From contig NZ_LNQC01000035.1 in NCBI RefSeq assembly GCF_001651855.1, forward strand, positions 1-64,000: a stretch of 64,000 nucleotides of DNA, written 5' to 3'. This DNA is from Sinorhizobium americanum (GTDB taxonomy: Bacteria; Pseudomonadota; Alphaproteobacteria; Rhizobiales; Rhizobiaceae). The notes below the pieces were generated by a model. It searched no databases and was not told where the DNA came from. It saw nothing but the letters and a program-made list of their open reading frames with translations. The position numbers and the translations under genes are program-made. Below are positions 28,963 through 37,449 of the stretch, piece after piece (the stretch's first letter is position 1; every line of letters starts with the position of its first letter).

Positions 28963-29688
28963 ATGCAGACCATCGCGCTTGTCGATGACGACCGCAACAT
29001 CCTGACATCGGTATCCATCGCGCTTGAAGCCGAGGGCTACAAGGTCGAAACCTATACCGATGGCGCTTCCGCGCTCGAGGGCCTCGTGGCGCGCCCGCCA
29101 CACCTGGCGATCTTCGATATCAAGATGCCGCGCATGGACGGCATGGAACTCTTGCGGCGGCTCCGGCAGAAGTCCGACCTGCCGGTGATCTTCCTGACGT
29201 CGAAGGACGAGGAGATCGACGAGCTCTTCGGCCTGAAGATGGGCGCCGACGATTTCATCACGAAACCCTTCTCGCAGCGGTTGCTGGTCGAGCGTGTCAA
29301 GGCGATCCTGCGCCGCGCACCGGCCCGCGACGCCGCCGCCGCCGGGGCTGTTGGCCTCGCCAAGAGCGCCGACGCGCCGTCGCGGTCGCTGGAGCGCGGA
29401 CAGCTGGTGATGGACCAGGAGCGGCACACCTGCACCTGGAAGAGCGAGCCGGTCACGCTGACCGTCACCGAATTTCTCATCCTGCATTCGCTGGCGCAAC
29501 GTCCCGGCGTCGTGAAGAGCCGCGACGCGCTGATGGATGCTGCGTATGACGAACAGGTCTATGTCGACGACCGGACGATCGACAGCCACATCAAGCGGCT
29601 TCGCAAGAAGTTCAAGATGGTCGACGGCGACTTCGATATGATCGAGACGCTCTACGGCGTCGGCTATCGCTTCAGGGAGACCGCCTGA
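28963..29688 (+). CDS. chvI: Two-component response regulator ChvI
   Basis: A 241-residue OmpR-class regulator. The receiver has the acidic triad VDDD (8-10) and the phosphoacceptor Asp52 in [10 protein letters not shown]. The C-terminal winged helix includes [17 protein letters not shown]. It is phosphorylated by ChvG, encoded next. In rhizobia and relatives ChvGI is needed for acid and envelope stress responses, exopolysaccharide control and symbiosis. It is divergent from pckA. Confidence 0.97.
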   Translation: MQTIALVDDDRNILTSVSIALEAEGYKVETYTDGASALEGLVARPPHLAIFDIKMPRMDGMELLRRLRQKSDLPVIFLTSKDEEIDELFGLKMGADDFITKPFSQRLLVERVKAILRRAPARDAAAAGAVGLAKSADAPSRSLERGQLVMDQERHTCTWKSEPVTLTVTEFLILHSLAQRPGVVKSRDALMDAAYDEQVYVDDRTIDSHIKRLRKKFKMVDGDFDMIETLYGVGYRFRETA

Positions 29689-29983
29689 GGGCGGGGCTTG
29701 CCTTCGCGCCAAATGTGGATCATTGAGAACCGGGCGCGGCGGCCGAACGCGGTCGTGGATCGCGACCAGCCGTCTGAGGCGGTTCTGATTCGCGAGTAGC
29801 GACCATTTCCGCCAGGGCCGCGGGTTTTGCCGCCAGATGCCTGACCTCATGCCGAACCTTGGGCGCCCCCGATCGCGGCAGCGGCGGGCGGACGGCCGGG
29901 GATGTGGTGAAGGGCGGCAGGTCGGCCCTGGCCGGCCCCGCAAACGAAACGGGCGGCGCCATTCGCCGTGGGAGCAAGAAGAC

Positions 29984-31771
29984 TTGGTAGAAGTCTTACA
30001 GGGCGAGATCGAAGATTCGGACGGGCGGTCGTCGGCGCTACGCGGGAAGCGCCGGTGGGCGCATCCTTTCACGCTGATCCGGCGGCTGTTCGGCAATGCG
30101 GTCTTCTCCAGCCTGACGCGGCGCATCGTCTTCTTCAACCTCGTCGCACTCGTCGTTCTGGTCGGCGGCATCATGTATCTGAACCAGTTCCGCGAGGGCC
30201 TGATCGACGCCCGCGTGGAAAGCCTGCTGACCCAGGGTGAAATCATCGCCGGCGCCATCTCCGCTTCGGCGTCGGTCGACACGAACTCGATCACCATTGA
30301 TCCGCAAAAGCTGCTCGAACTGCAGGCCGGCGAGAGCATAACCCCGCTGCCGAGCGACGAGGATCTCGAATTTCCGATCATCCAGGAGCGGGTCGCGCCG
30401 GTCCTCAGACGGCTGATCTCGCCGACGCGGACGCGCGCCCGTCTGTTCGATGCCGACGCCGATCTTCTGCTCGATTCGCGTCACCTCTATAGCGGCGGCC
30501 AGGTGCTCCGCTTCGATCTTCCGCCGGTCGATCCGGAAACATCGAGCTTTTCGGAGAAGTTCAGCACCTGGTTCAACCGACTGCTGCAGCCGGGCGACCT
30601 GCCGCTCTACAAGGAGCCGCCGGGCGGCAACGGCTCGATCTATCCGGAGGTGATGAACGCGCTGACCGGAGTGCGCGGCGCGGTGGTTCGGGTCACCGAG
30701 AAGGGCGAGCTGATCGTATCCGTAGCAGTACCGGTGCAGCGTTTCCGCGCCGTGCTCGGCGTGCTGCTGCTCTCCACCCAGGCGGGCGACATCGACAAGA
30801 TCGTCCATGCCGAACGCCTGGCGATCATCCGCGTCTTCGGCGTTGCGGCGCTGGTCAACGTTATCCTGTCGCTGCTCCTGTCATCGACGATCGCCAACCC
30901 GCTCAGGCGGCTTTCGGCCGCCGCCATCCGCGTGCGTCGCGGCGGTGCCAAGGAGCGCGAGGAAATCCCCGACTTCTCCTCCCGCCAGGATGAAATCGGC
31001 AACCTCTCGGTGGCGCTGCGGGAAATGACGACGGCGCTCTACGACCGTATCGCAGCGATCGAGAACTTCGCCGCCGATGTAAGCCACGAGCTCAAGAATC
31101 CGCTCACCTCGCTCAGGAGCGCCGTCGAGACCCTGCCGCTGGCGCGCAACGAGGACTCGAAGAAGCGGCTGCTCGACATCATCCAGCACGACGTCCGGCG
31201 CCTCGACCGGCTGATCAGCGACATCTCCGACGCCTCGCGGCTCGATGCCGAACTGGCGCGCAGCGACGCGAAGAAGATCGACCTGGAAAAGCTGCTCGGT
31301 GACCTCGTCGATATTTCCCGGCAGATCCGCGGCAAGAAGAAGGCCGTGCTCTTCGATCTCGTTGTCGACCGCAAGGACAATCCGAAGGCGAACTTCATCG
31401 TCAGCGGCTACGAGCTGCGCATCGGACAGATCATCACCAACCTTATCGAGAACGCCCGCTCCTTCGTGCCCGAACCGAACGGCCGGATCATCCTGCGGCT
31501 CACCCGTTCGCGGTCGCGCTGCCTCGTCTATGTCGAGGACAACGGCCCCGGCATCCAGGCGGAGGACATCGACCGGATCTTCGAGCGCTTCTACACGGAC
31601 CGGCCAGAAGCCGAGGATTTCGGCCAGAATTCCGGCCTCGGCTTGTCGATTTCCCGGCAGATCGCTGAAGCGCATGGCGGCACGCTCAAGGCGGAAAACA
31701 TCGTCGGCAAGGGCGGCGAGGTGACCGGCGCCTGCTTCATCCTTTCGCTCCCCGCCGAGCCGCACGCGTGA
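29984..31771 (+). CDS. chvG: Sensor histidine kinase ChvG (ExoS)
   Basis: Starting at the TTG at 29984 gives 595 residues, the length I recall for ExoS. An ATG at 29837 would add 49 Arg/Gly-rich residues that look untranslated. TM1 is near 48-66 and TM2 near 285-303, with a periplasmic sensor domain between them. A HAMP segment, the H-box VSHELKNPLTSL with His368, and an ATPase domain (NLIENA, GPGIQ, GLGLSIS) follow. In S. meliloti periplasmic ExoR inhibits it. The 295-base gap after chvI holds no clear element. hprK overlaps its stop. Confidence 0.93.
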   Translation: MVEVLQGEIEDSDGRSSALRGKRRWAHPFTLIRRLFGNAVFSSLTRRIVFFNLVALVVLVGGIMYLNQFREGLIDARVESLLTQGEIIAGAISASASVDTNSITIDPQKLLELQAGESITPLPSDEDLEFPIIQERVAPVLRRLISPTRTRARLFDADADLLLDSRHLYSGGQVLRFDLPPVDPETSSFSEKFSTWFNRLLQPGDLPLYKEPPGGNGSIYPEVMNALTGVRGAVVRVTEKGELIVSVAVPVQRFRAVLGVLLLSTQAGDIDKIVHAERLAIIRVFGVAALVNVILSLLLSSTIANPLRRLSAAAIRVRRGGAKEREEIPDFSSRQDEIGNLSVALREMTTALYDRIAAIENFAADVSHELKNPLTSLRSAVETLPLARNEDSKKRLLDIIQHDVRRLDRLISDISDASRLDAELARSDAKKIDLEKLLGDLVDISRQIRGKKKAVLFDLVVDRKDNPKANFIVSGYELRIGQIITNLIENARSFVPEPNGRIILRLTRSRSRCLVYVEDNGPGIQAEDIDRIFERFYTDRPEAEDFGQNSGLGLSISRQIAEAHGGTLKAENIVGKGGEVTGACFILSLPAEPHA

Positions 31772-32226
31772 GTGCGCTGCACCGCAACATCCACGGCACC
31801 GCGATCGTGCTCGGTACCACCGGCTTCCTCATCACCGGCCCGTCCGGGTCCGGCAAGTCGGCCCTGGCGCTCGCCTGCATCTCCGAAGTCAAGCGCCGTG
31901 GGCGCTTCGCGGCACTGGTTGCCGACGACCGGGTGGAGCTGACGCTCGCGAACGGGCGGATCGTGGCGCGCTGCCCGCCGACCATCCGCGGCCTCATCGA
32001 GATCCGCGGCAGCGGCATAGCGGAGGTCGAAACCCTCCCCGCCTGCATCCTAGACTGGGCAATTATGCCAGTGCGCGCGCCTTTCGATCCGCGCCTGCCG
32101 CCGGAGCAGGAGGAACTGAAGCTGGAGCTCGGGCGAAACCTGCCGATGCTGCGTCTTCCCGTTGAATCTTTGCTTTCGCCGGTCGATGCGCTGATGGCGT
32201 TGCTGCCTGAAAAACTAGGCCTTTAG
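31768..32226 (+). CDS. hprK: HPr kinase/phosphorylase, short alphaproteobacterial form
   Basis: A 152-residue protein equal to the C-terminal catalytic domain of HPr kinase; the N-terminal domain of the Gram-positive enzyme is absent, as usual in alphaproteobacteria. The Walker A GPSGSGKSALAL lies near residues 21-32, followed by VADDRVEL and the HprK signature region around EIRGSGIAEV. It phosphorylates a serine of HPr. The GTG start overlaps the chvG stop, so kinase and sensor genes are translationally coupled. Confidence 0.93.
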   Translation: MSALHRNIHGTAIVLGTTGFLITGPSGSGKSALALACISEVKRRGRFAALVADDRVELTLANGRIVARCPPTIRGLIEIRGSGIAEVETLPACILDWAIMPVRAPFDPRLPPEQEELKLELGRNLPMLRLPVESLLSPVDALMALLPEKLGL

Positions 32227-32235
32227 CCTTATTGA

Positions 32236-32254
32236 GAGGCAGCTCGGCTGCTTT
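32236..32254 (+). terminator. Weak hairpin after hprK
   Basis: GCAGC and GCTGC form a 5-bp stem with a TCG loop, extended by weaker pairs and followed by TTTTT. It could partly end the chvI-chvG-hprK transcript before the EIIA gene. Confidence 0.4.
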
Positions 32255-32320
32255 TTCGGCATTTTTGGCTTGCACTTCGCCTTTTCCTTGCCAAGATGGC
32301 CGCCCCAACAGGTGGACGAA

Positions 32321-32364
32321 ATTGCTGCATTGCGATATCTGACCATCGACGAGTTGCACTGCAG
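32321..32364. promoter_or_regulatory. Paired TTGC/TGCA motifs upstream of the EIIA gene
   Basis: ATTGCTGCATTGCGAT (32321-32336) and GTTGCACTGCAG (32353-32364) lie just upstream of the EIIA start at 32382. The second shares the 11-mer GTTGCACTGCA with the minus strand upstream of phaZ (55262-55277). PhaR-type PHB regulators bind TGC-rich repeats of this kind, but assignment here is inference. Confidence 0.35.
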
Positions 32365-32381
32365 TTGGAGCAAAGATACCC

Positions 32382-32783
32382 ATGATCGGACTTGTGCTTG
32401 TCACTCATGGCAAGCTGGCGGATGAGTTTCGGCTTGCTTTGGAGCATGTCGTCGGTCCGCAAAGAGCTATCGAGACGGTGTGCATTGGCCCCGAGGACGA
32501 CATGGACCAGCGGCGTCAGGACATTCTCGACGCCGTCGAAAGTGCCGACGAAGGCAACGGCGTCATCATCCTGACCGACATGTTCGGCGGCACGCCCTCC
32601 AACCTCGCCATTTCTGTGATGCGCAGCGGCATCGTCGAAGTGATCGCCGGCGTCAACCTGCCGATGCTGATCAAGCTTGCCGGCGTCCGCGGCGAAAGCG
32701 ACATGGACAAGGCTCTCATCGAGGCTTCCGAGGCGGGGCGCAAATACATCAACGTCGCCAGCCGCGTCCTGAGCGGAAAATAA
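32382..32783 (+). CDS. PTS EIIA component, mannose/fructose family
   Basis: A 133-residue EIIA of the mannose class. The phosphoacceptor is His9 in LVLVTHGKLADEF. The fold motif DMFGGTPSNLA follows. No EIIB or EIIC permease genes accompany it, so it is a regulatory rather than transport protein, as in other rhizobia (often called ManX). Its stop overlaps the HPr start (TAATG). Confidence 0.93.
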   Translation: MIGLVLVTHGKLADEFRLALEHVVGPQRAIETVCIGPEDDMDQRRQDILDAVESADEGNGVIILTDMFGGTPSNLAISVMRSGIVEVIAGVNLPMLIKLAGVRGESDMDKALIEASEAGRKYINVASRVLSGK

Positions 32784-33073
32784 TGGACCACCTCTCCGAC
32801 ACGGCGCTGACGCGCGAACTGCTGATCATCAACAAGCGCGGCCTGCATGCGCGGGCCTCGGCGAAGTTCGTGCAGACGGTCGAAGCCTACGATGCCGAGA
32901 TCACCGTCTCAAAAGACGGGATGACCGTCGGCGGAACCTCGATCATGGGACTGATGATGCTGGCGGCCAGCACCGGCTGCACGGTCTTCGTCACCGCCAG
33001 CGGCAACCAGGCCGAGGAGGCGCTCAACGCCCTCGACGCCCTGGTGCGCGACAAGTTCGGCGAGGAAATGTGA
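32783..33073 (+). CDS. ptsH: Phosphocarrier protein HPr
   Basis: A 96-residue HPr. His22 in NKRGLHARASAKF is the PEP-dependent site, and Ser53 in GGTSIMGLMML is the residue targeted by HprK. With EIIA and HprK it forms the regulatory PTS branch encoded behind chvG. The start ATG at 32783 shares a base with the EIIA stop. Confidence 0.95.
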   Translation: MDHLSDTALTRELLIINKRGLHARASAKFVQTVEAYDAEITVSKDGMTVGGTSIMGLMMLAASTGCTVFVTASGNQAEEALNALDALVRDKFGEEM

Positions 33074-33109
33074 GCCGCTGCCGCGGCGCGAGCATGCATC
33101 CTCCCGATT

Positions 33110-33137
33110 ATATAAAGATATAAAGACCTCTTTATAT
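33110..33137. promoter_or_regulatory. Palindrome with direct repeat upstream of ahcY (SahR-type candidate)
   Basis: ATATAAAGA (33118-33126), CC, and TCTTTATAT (33129-33137) form a perfect 9-bp inverted repeat. A third copy of ATATAAAGA lies 8 bases earlier (33110-33118). It sits 135 bases before ahcY in otherwise GC-rich DNA. SahR, an ArsR-family regulator of the methyl cycle, controls ahcY in many proteobacteria, and AT-rich sites like this are plausible for it. Confidence 0.55.
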
Positions 33138-33271
33138 GGCGGTTGCCCTATCCGGCGATTCCTGATAGACCGGGCTCACTCTCCCGATGCATTGCATGCC
33201 CGGGAGGCATCGTCTGCCGCCGGACTCGACGAGGACCGACGCGGCCCAAGAGATCCAGCCTGGAGAACTCC

Positions 33272-34672
33272 ATGACCGCCACTCAGGACTATATTGTCGC
33301 CGACATCGGGCTTGCCGACTTCGGCCGTAAGGAAATCGCCATCGCTGAAACGGAAATGCCGGGCCTGATGGCCTGCCGCGAGGAGTTCGGCGCATCGAAG
33401 CCGCTGAAGGGCGCGCGCATCACCGGCTCGCTGCACATGACCATCCAGACCGCCGTGCTGATCGAGACGCTCGTAGCACTTGGCGCGGAAGTCCGCTGGG
33501 CCTCCTGCAACATCTTCTCGACGCAGGACCATGCGGCAGCAGCGATCGCCGCAAGCGGCGTTCCGGTCTTCGCCGTCAAGGGCGAGACGCTGGAGGAATA
33601 TTGGGCCTATACGGACAAGATCTTCCAGTGGACCGATGGCGGCTTCTCCAACATGATCCTCGACGATGGCGGCGACGCCACCATGTACATCCTGCTCGGC
33701 GCCCGCGCCGAAGCCGGCGAGAACGTGCTTTCGAACCCCGGCTCGGAAGAGGAGGAAATCCTTTTCGCCCAGATCAAGAAGCGCCTTGCCGCAACGCCCG
33801 GCTGGTTCACCAAGCAGCGCGACGCCATCAAGGGCGTGACGGAAGAAACGACCACCGGCGTCAACCGCCTCTACCAGCTCCAGGCAAAGGGCCTGCTGCC
33901 CTTCCCGGCGATCAACGTCAATGACAGCGTCACCAAGTCGAAGTTCGACAACAAGTACGGCTGCAAGGAATCGCTCGTCGACGGCATCCGCCGCGGCACC
34001 GACGTGATGATGGCCGGCAAGGTCGCCGTCGTCTGCGGCTATGGCGATGTCGGCAAGGGTTCGGCCGCCTCGCTGCAGGGCGCCGGCGCCCGCGTCAAGG
34101 TCACCGAAATCGACCCGATCTGCGCGCTGCAAGCCGCCATGGACGGCTATGAAGTGGTGCAGCTCGAGGATGTCGTCTCGACCGCCGACATCTTCATCAC
34201 CACCACCGGCAACAAGGACGTCATCCGCATCGAGCACATGCGCGAGATGAAGGACATGGCGATCGTCGGCAATATCGGCCACTTCGACAACGAGATCCAG
34301 GTTTCCGCGCTCCGGAACCTCAAATGGACGAACGTCAAGCCGCAGGTCGACCTGATCGAGTTCCCGAAGGGCAACCGGCTGATCCTGCTTTCGGAAGGCC
34401 GCCTCCTGAACCTCGGCAATGCCACCGGCCATCCGTCCTTCGTGATGTCGGCCTCCTTCTCCAACCAGGTGCTGGCGCAGATCGAGCTCTTCACCAAGGG
34501 CGGCAACTACAAGAACGAGGTCTATATCCTGCCGAAGCAGCTCGACGAGAAGGTCGCCCGCCTGCATCTCGCCAAGCTCGGCGCCAAGCTGACCGAGCTT
34601 TCGGAAGAGCAGGCCGGCTATATCGGCGTGAAGCCGCAGGGTCCGTTCAAGGCCGAACACTACCGGTACTAA
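33272..34672 (+). CDS. ahcY: Adenosylhomocysteinase
   Basis: A 466-residue S-adenosylhomocysteine hydrolase. It splits the methyl-transfer product into adenosine and homocysteine in the cytoplasm. The NAD-binding loop is [11 protein letters not shown], and the conserved [13 protein letters not shown]-type segment and the C-terminal PFKAEHYRY are present. The ATG at 33272 follows GGAG. An intrinsic terminator follows closely. Confidence 0.97.
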   Translation: MTATQDYIVADIGLADFGRKEIAIAETEMPGLMACREEFGASKPLKGARITGSLHMTIQTAVLIETLVALGAEVRWASCNIFSTQDHAAAAIAASGVPVFAVKGETLEEYWAYTDKIFQWTDGGFSNMILDDGGDATMYILLGARAEAGENVLSNPGSEEEEILFAQIKKRLAATPGWFTKQRDAIKGVTEETTTGVNRLYQLQAKGLLPFPAINVNDSVTKSKFDNKYGCKESLVDGIRRGTDVMMAGKVAVVCGYGDVGKGSAASLQGAGARVKVTEIDPICALQAAMDGYEVVQLEDVVSTADIFITTTGNKDVIRIEHMREMKDMAIVGNIGHFDNEIQVSALRNLKWTNVKPQVDLIEFPKGNRLILLSEGRLLNLGNATGHPSFVMSASFSNQVLAQIELFTKGGNYKNEVYILPKQLDEKVARLHLAKLGAKLTELSEEQAGYIGVKPQGPFKAEHYRY

Positions 34673-34702
34673 TCCTTACCCGAGCAATCCACAACATCTT
34701 GT

Positions 34703-34739
34703 GGCCGCGATCTTGACAAGAGATCGCGGCCGCTTTTTT
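34703..34739 (+). terminator. ahcY terminator
   Basis: An 11-bp perfect stem, GGCCGCGATCT (34703-34713) with AGATCGCGGCC (34721-34731), is followed within two bases by six Ts. It separates ahcY from divL and argues against the first in-frame ATG of the divL open frame at 34701, which lies in the stem. Confidence 0.92.
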
Positions 34740-34964
34740 GGGCGCCGCACTTTCCGGAGAATCTTCAAAGAAGTATTGTTTAAGTCATTGATTCGTGACG
34801 CCACGGGGCTGAAGGCGTTGCGGGCGGGGATGTCTTGTCGGACAGCGGCAAACAGACGGAGACAGACCGGGGATGCAATCGGAACGGACGCAAACCCTCT
34901 TCCAGGGTTTCGGGCATGGCGACGCAAGGTCGGCGGCACTTTGCGGATCAACGGGGACGGCGCC

Positions 34965-37442
34965 ATGAAGACGGAACAATCCAGATTTTTCGGCGGCAGG
35001 GCGTCCGCACTGGTTCGGCGACTTCTCGCCGGCACGACGCTTCTTGCGGCAACCGACGCGGCCGCCCAGGCTTCCGCTCCGGTCGCCAGATCGATTTTCG
35101 GCACCTCCGAGGTAGTAACCTTTTCCGTCCTGATCGGCGTGATCTCCGCCGCGATGCTTTCAGCGATCTGGCTCATCCGCCAGCGCGGCAATATCGAAGC
35201 GGAGAACCGTGCCCTGCGCTCCGACCTTTCGGACGCCAACCAGCGGATTTCCCGTTTCCAGGCGCTGATTGCCGACAAGAACCGGCGTATCGTCGTCTGG
35301 GACGGGCTGGCGGAGCGGCCGGAATTCCTCGGGCAGCTTCCGCTCGAGACCGGCGCGCCGCAGGACGACCGCGATTTTCTCGCCTTCGGGCGCTGGATCA
35401 GACCGCAGTCGGCAGGCCAGCTCGAAAAGGCGATCGAAGCCCTGCGCGCCCAGGCGCAAAGCTTCGACCTGGTGCTCGAGACGCAGCGCAACGAGGTGCT
35501 GGAGGCACAGGGCCGGGTTTCCGGCGGCCGAGCCTTCGTGCGCTTCATCGCCTTGAACAATCTGAGGGCGGAGCTCGCCGAGCTGAAGCTCGAGCGCGAC
35601 CAGTTGCATTCTTCGCTGTCGACATTCCGCACGCTTCTCGATGCGATCGACCTGCCGGTCTGGCAGCGCGGCGCCGACGGCAAGCTCGAATGGGTGAACG
35701 AGGCCTATGCCGAGGCGGTCGAGGCGCGGAGCCCGGCGGCGGCCACGGCCGAGGCACGTGAATTGCTGGCGACGGCGGCGCGCGAAAAGATCCGCGCCGT
35801 CTCGACCTTGGAAACGCCGTACCGCGACAAGGTCTCGACCGTCGTCAAGGGCAACCGGACCTTCTTCGACGTGGTCGACGCCCGCACCCCCGCCGGCTCG
35901 GCGGGCGTCGCCATCGACGTTTCCGGCATCGAAGCGGTGCGCGAGGAACTGGCCCGGACGCTGAAGAGCCACGCCGAAACGCTCGACCACCTGGCGACGC
36001 CGGTGGCAATCTTCGACGGCAACCAGCGCCTGCAGTTTTACAACCAGGCTTTTCAGCGTCTCTGGGAACTGGACATGGGTTTTCTGGAGCGCAAGCCCGA
36101 CAATGGCGAAGTGCTCGACCGACTGCGAGCCGGCGGCAAGCTGCCGGAGCCGCTCAACTGGAAGCAATGGAAGGCGAACGCGCTGTCGGTCTACCAGGCG
36201 CTCGACACGCAGTCCGACCTCTGGCACCTGCCGAATGGGCAGACGCTCCGCGTCTTCGCCACCGCACGGCCGCAGGGCGGCGCCACCTGGGTCTTCGAGA
36301 ACCTGACGGAAAAGGTCGATCTCGAAACCCGCTACAACACACTCGTCCAGGTCCAGGGCGAAACGATCGACCATCTTGCCGAAGGCGTCGCCGTTTTCGG
36401 GCCCGACGGCCGCCTCCGGCTGTCCAACCCGGCCTTCCGGGCGATCTGGGGCATCAGCGAGGCGGAAGCCAAGCCCGGAACCCATATCCGTTCCGTCGAA
36501 CAGGCGTGCCTTCCCTCCTACGACCAGCCGGACGGCTGGAAGCGCTTTGCCCATATCATCACCAGCTTCGACGACGAGCGACCGTCGAGCCGCGGCATCC
36601 TCGAATTGCGCACCGGGCTGATCCTCGACTACGCCGTCATTCCGCTCCCCAACGCCCAAACGATGCTGACCTTCGTCAACATCACCGACAGCGTCAGGGT
36701 CGAGCGGGCGCTGACCGAAAAGAACGACGCGCTGCGCAAGGCCGATGCGCTGAAGAACGATTTCGTCCACCACGTCTCCTACGAGCTGCGCTCACCGCTG
36801 ACCAACATCATCGGCTTTGCCGACCTGTTGAAGACGCCTGCTTTCGGCGAGCTCAACGGGCGCCAGGCGGAATATGTCGACCATATCGCCACCTCCTCCT
36901 CGCTGTTGCTGACGATCGTCAACGACATTCTCGACCTTGCGACGGTGGACGCCGGCATCGTCGAGCTCGACATGTCCGAGGTGAACCTCATCGACCTGCT
37001 CGACGATATCGCTCAGCAGATGGCCGAACGGCTGGTCGAGAGCGGCGCTTCGCTGAGGATCGACGCCCCCGACAATCTCGGCCGCATCACCGCCGACCAG
37101 CAGCGCCTGAAGCAGGTCTTCATCAAGCTCCTGACGAACGCCGCCAATTTCGCGCCCGAAGGCAGCACCATCGACCTCAAATGCCGGCGCGAAGGCAACG
37201 ACTTCGTCTTTTCCGTTACCGACACCGGACCGGGCATCCCGCAGGACGTGCTCAACACCGTGTTCAATCGCTTCGAGAGCTATGGCCAGCGCGGCGGCGC
37301 CGGACTGGGCCTGTCGATCGTCGAAAGCTTTGTCAGCCTGCATAACGGCACCGTCTCGATCCGCAGCAAGGAGGGCGAAGGGACGGAAGTCACCTGCCGT
37401 ATTCCTTCCGCGGACGTGCCGAAGATCATCGCGGCGGAATAG
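34965..37442 (+). CDS. divL: DivL-like PAS-domain histidine-kinase homologue with Tyr at the phosphoacceptor site
   Basis: From the ATG at 34965 the protein has 825 residues. A membrane anchor lies near 52-71, then a coiled linker, several PAS domains (about 200-560), a dimerisation helix and an ATPase domain (GPGIPQDV, GGAGLGLSIVES). The expected His of the H-box is tyrosine: Tyr606 in FVHHVSYELRSPL. This substitution defines DivL, which uses its fold to regulate CckA and so CtrA in the alphaproteobacterial cell cycle. As I recall, divL also follows ahcY in Agrobacterium. The start is supported by GGGGA upstream. Confidence 0.85.
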   Translation: MKTEQSRFFGGRASALVRRLLAGTTLLAATDAAAQASAPVARSIFGTSEVVTFSVLIGVISAAMLSAIWLIRQRGNIEAENRALRSDLSDANQRISRFQALIADKNRRIVVWDGLAERPEFLGQLPLETGAPQDDRDFLAFGRWIRPQSAGQLEKAIEALRAQAQSFDLVLETQRNEVLEAQGRVSGGRAFVRFIALNNLRAELAELKLERDQLHSSLSTFRTLLDAIDLPVWQRGADGKLEWVNEAYAEAVEARSPAAATAEARELLATAAREKIRAVSTLETPYRDKVSTVVKGNRTFFDVVDARTPAGSAGVAIDVSGIEAVREELARTLKSHAETLDHLATPVAIFDGNQRLQFYNQAFQRLWELDMGFLERKPDNGEVLDRLRAGGKLPEPLNWKQWKANALSVYQALDTQSDLWHLPNGQTLRVFATARPQGGATWVFENLTEKVDLETRYNTLVQVQGETIDHLAEGVAVFGPDGRLRLSNPAFRAIWGISEAEAKPGTHIRSVEQACLPSYDQPDGWKRFAHIITSFDDERPSSRGILELRTGLILDYAVIPLPNAQTMLTFVNITDSVRVERALTEKNDALRKADALKNDFVHHVSYELRSPLTNIIGFADLLKTPAFGELNGRQAEYVDHIATSSSLLLTIVNDILDLATVDAGIVELDMSEVNLIDLLDDIAQQMAERLVESGASLRIDAPDNLGRITADQQRLKQVFIKLLTNAANFAPEGSTIDLKCRREGNDFVFSVTDTGPGIPQDVLNTVFNRFESYGQRGGAGLGLSIVESFVSLHNGTVSIRSKEGEGTEVTCRIPSADVPKIIAAE

Positions 37443-37449
37443 ACACGAG

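Noticed and set aside
29689-29983. RIME element between chvI and chvG, reported for some rhizobia
   Set aside because: The gap lacks the two-palindrome structure seen in the other copies.
33074-33271. Possible SAH or SAM riboswitch before ahcY
   Set aside because: I could not see the conserved core of either class; the palindrome fits a protein operator better.
33176-34660. Antisense open frame over ahcY
   Set aside because: A shadow of ahcY with no ribosome site or family match.
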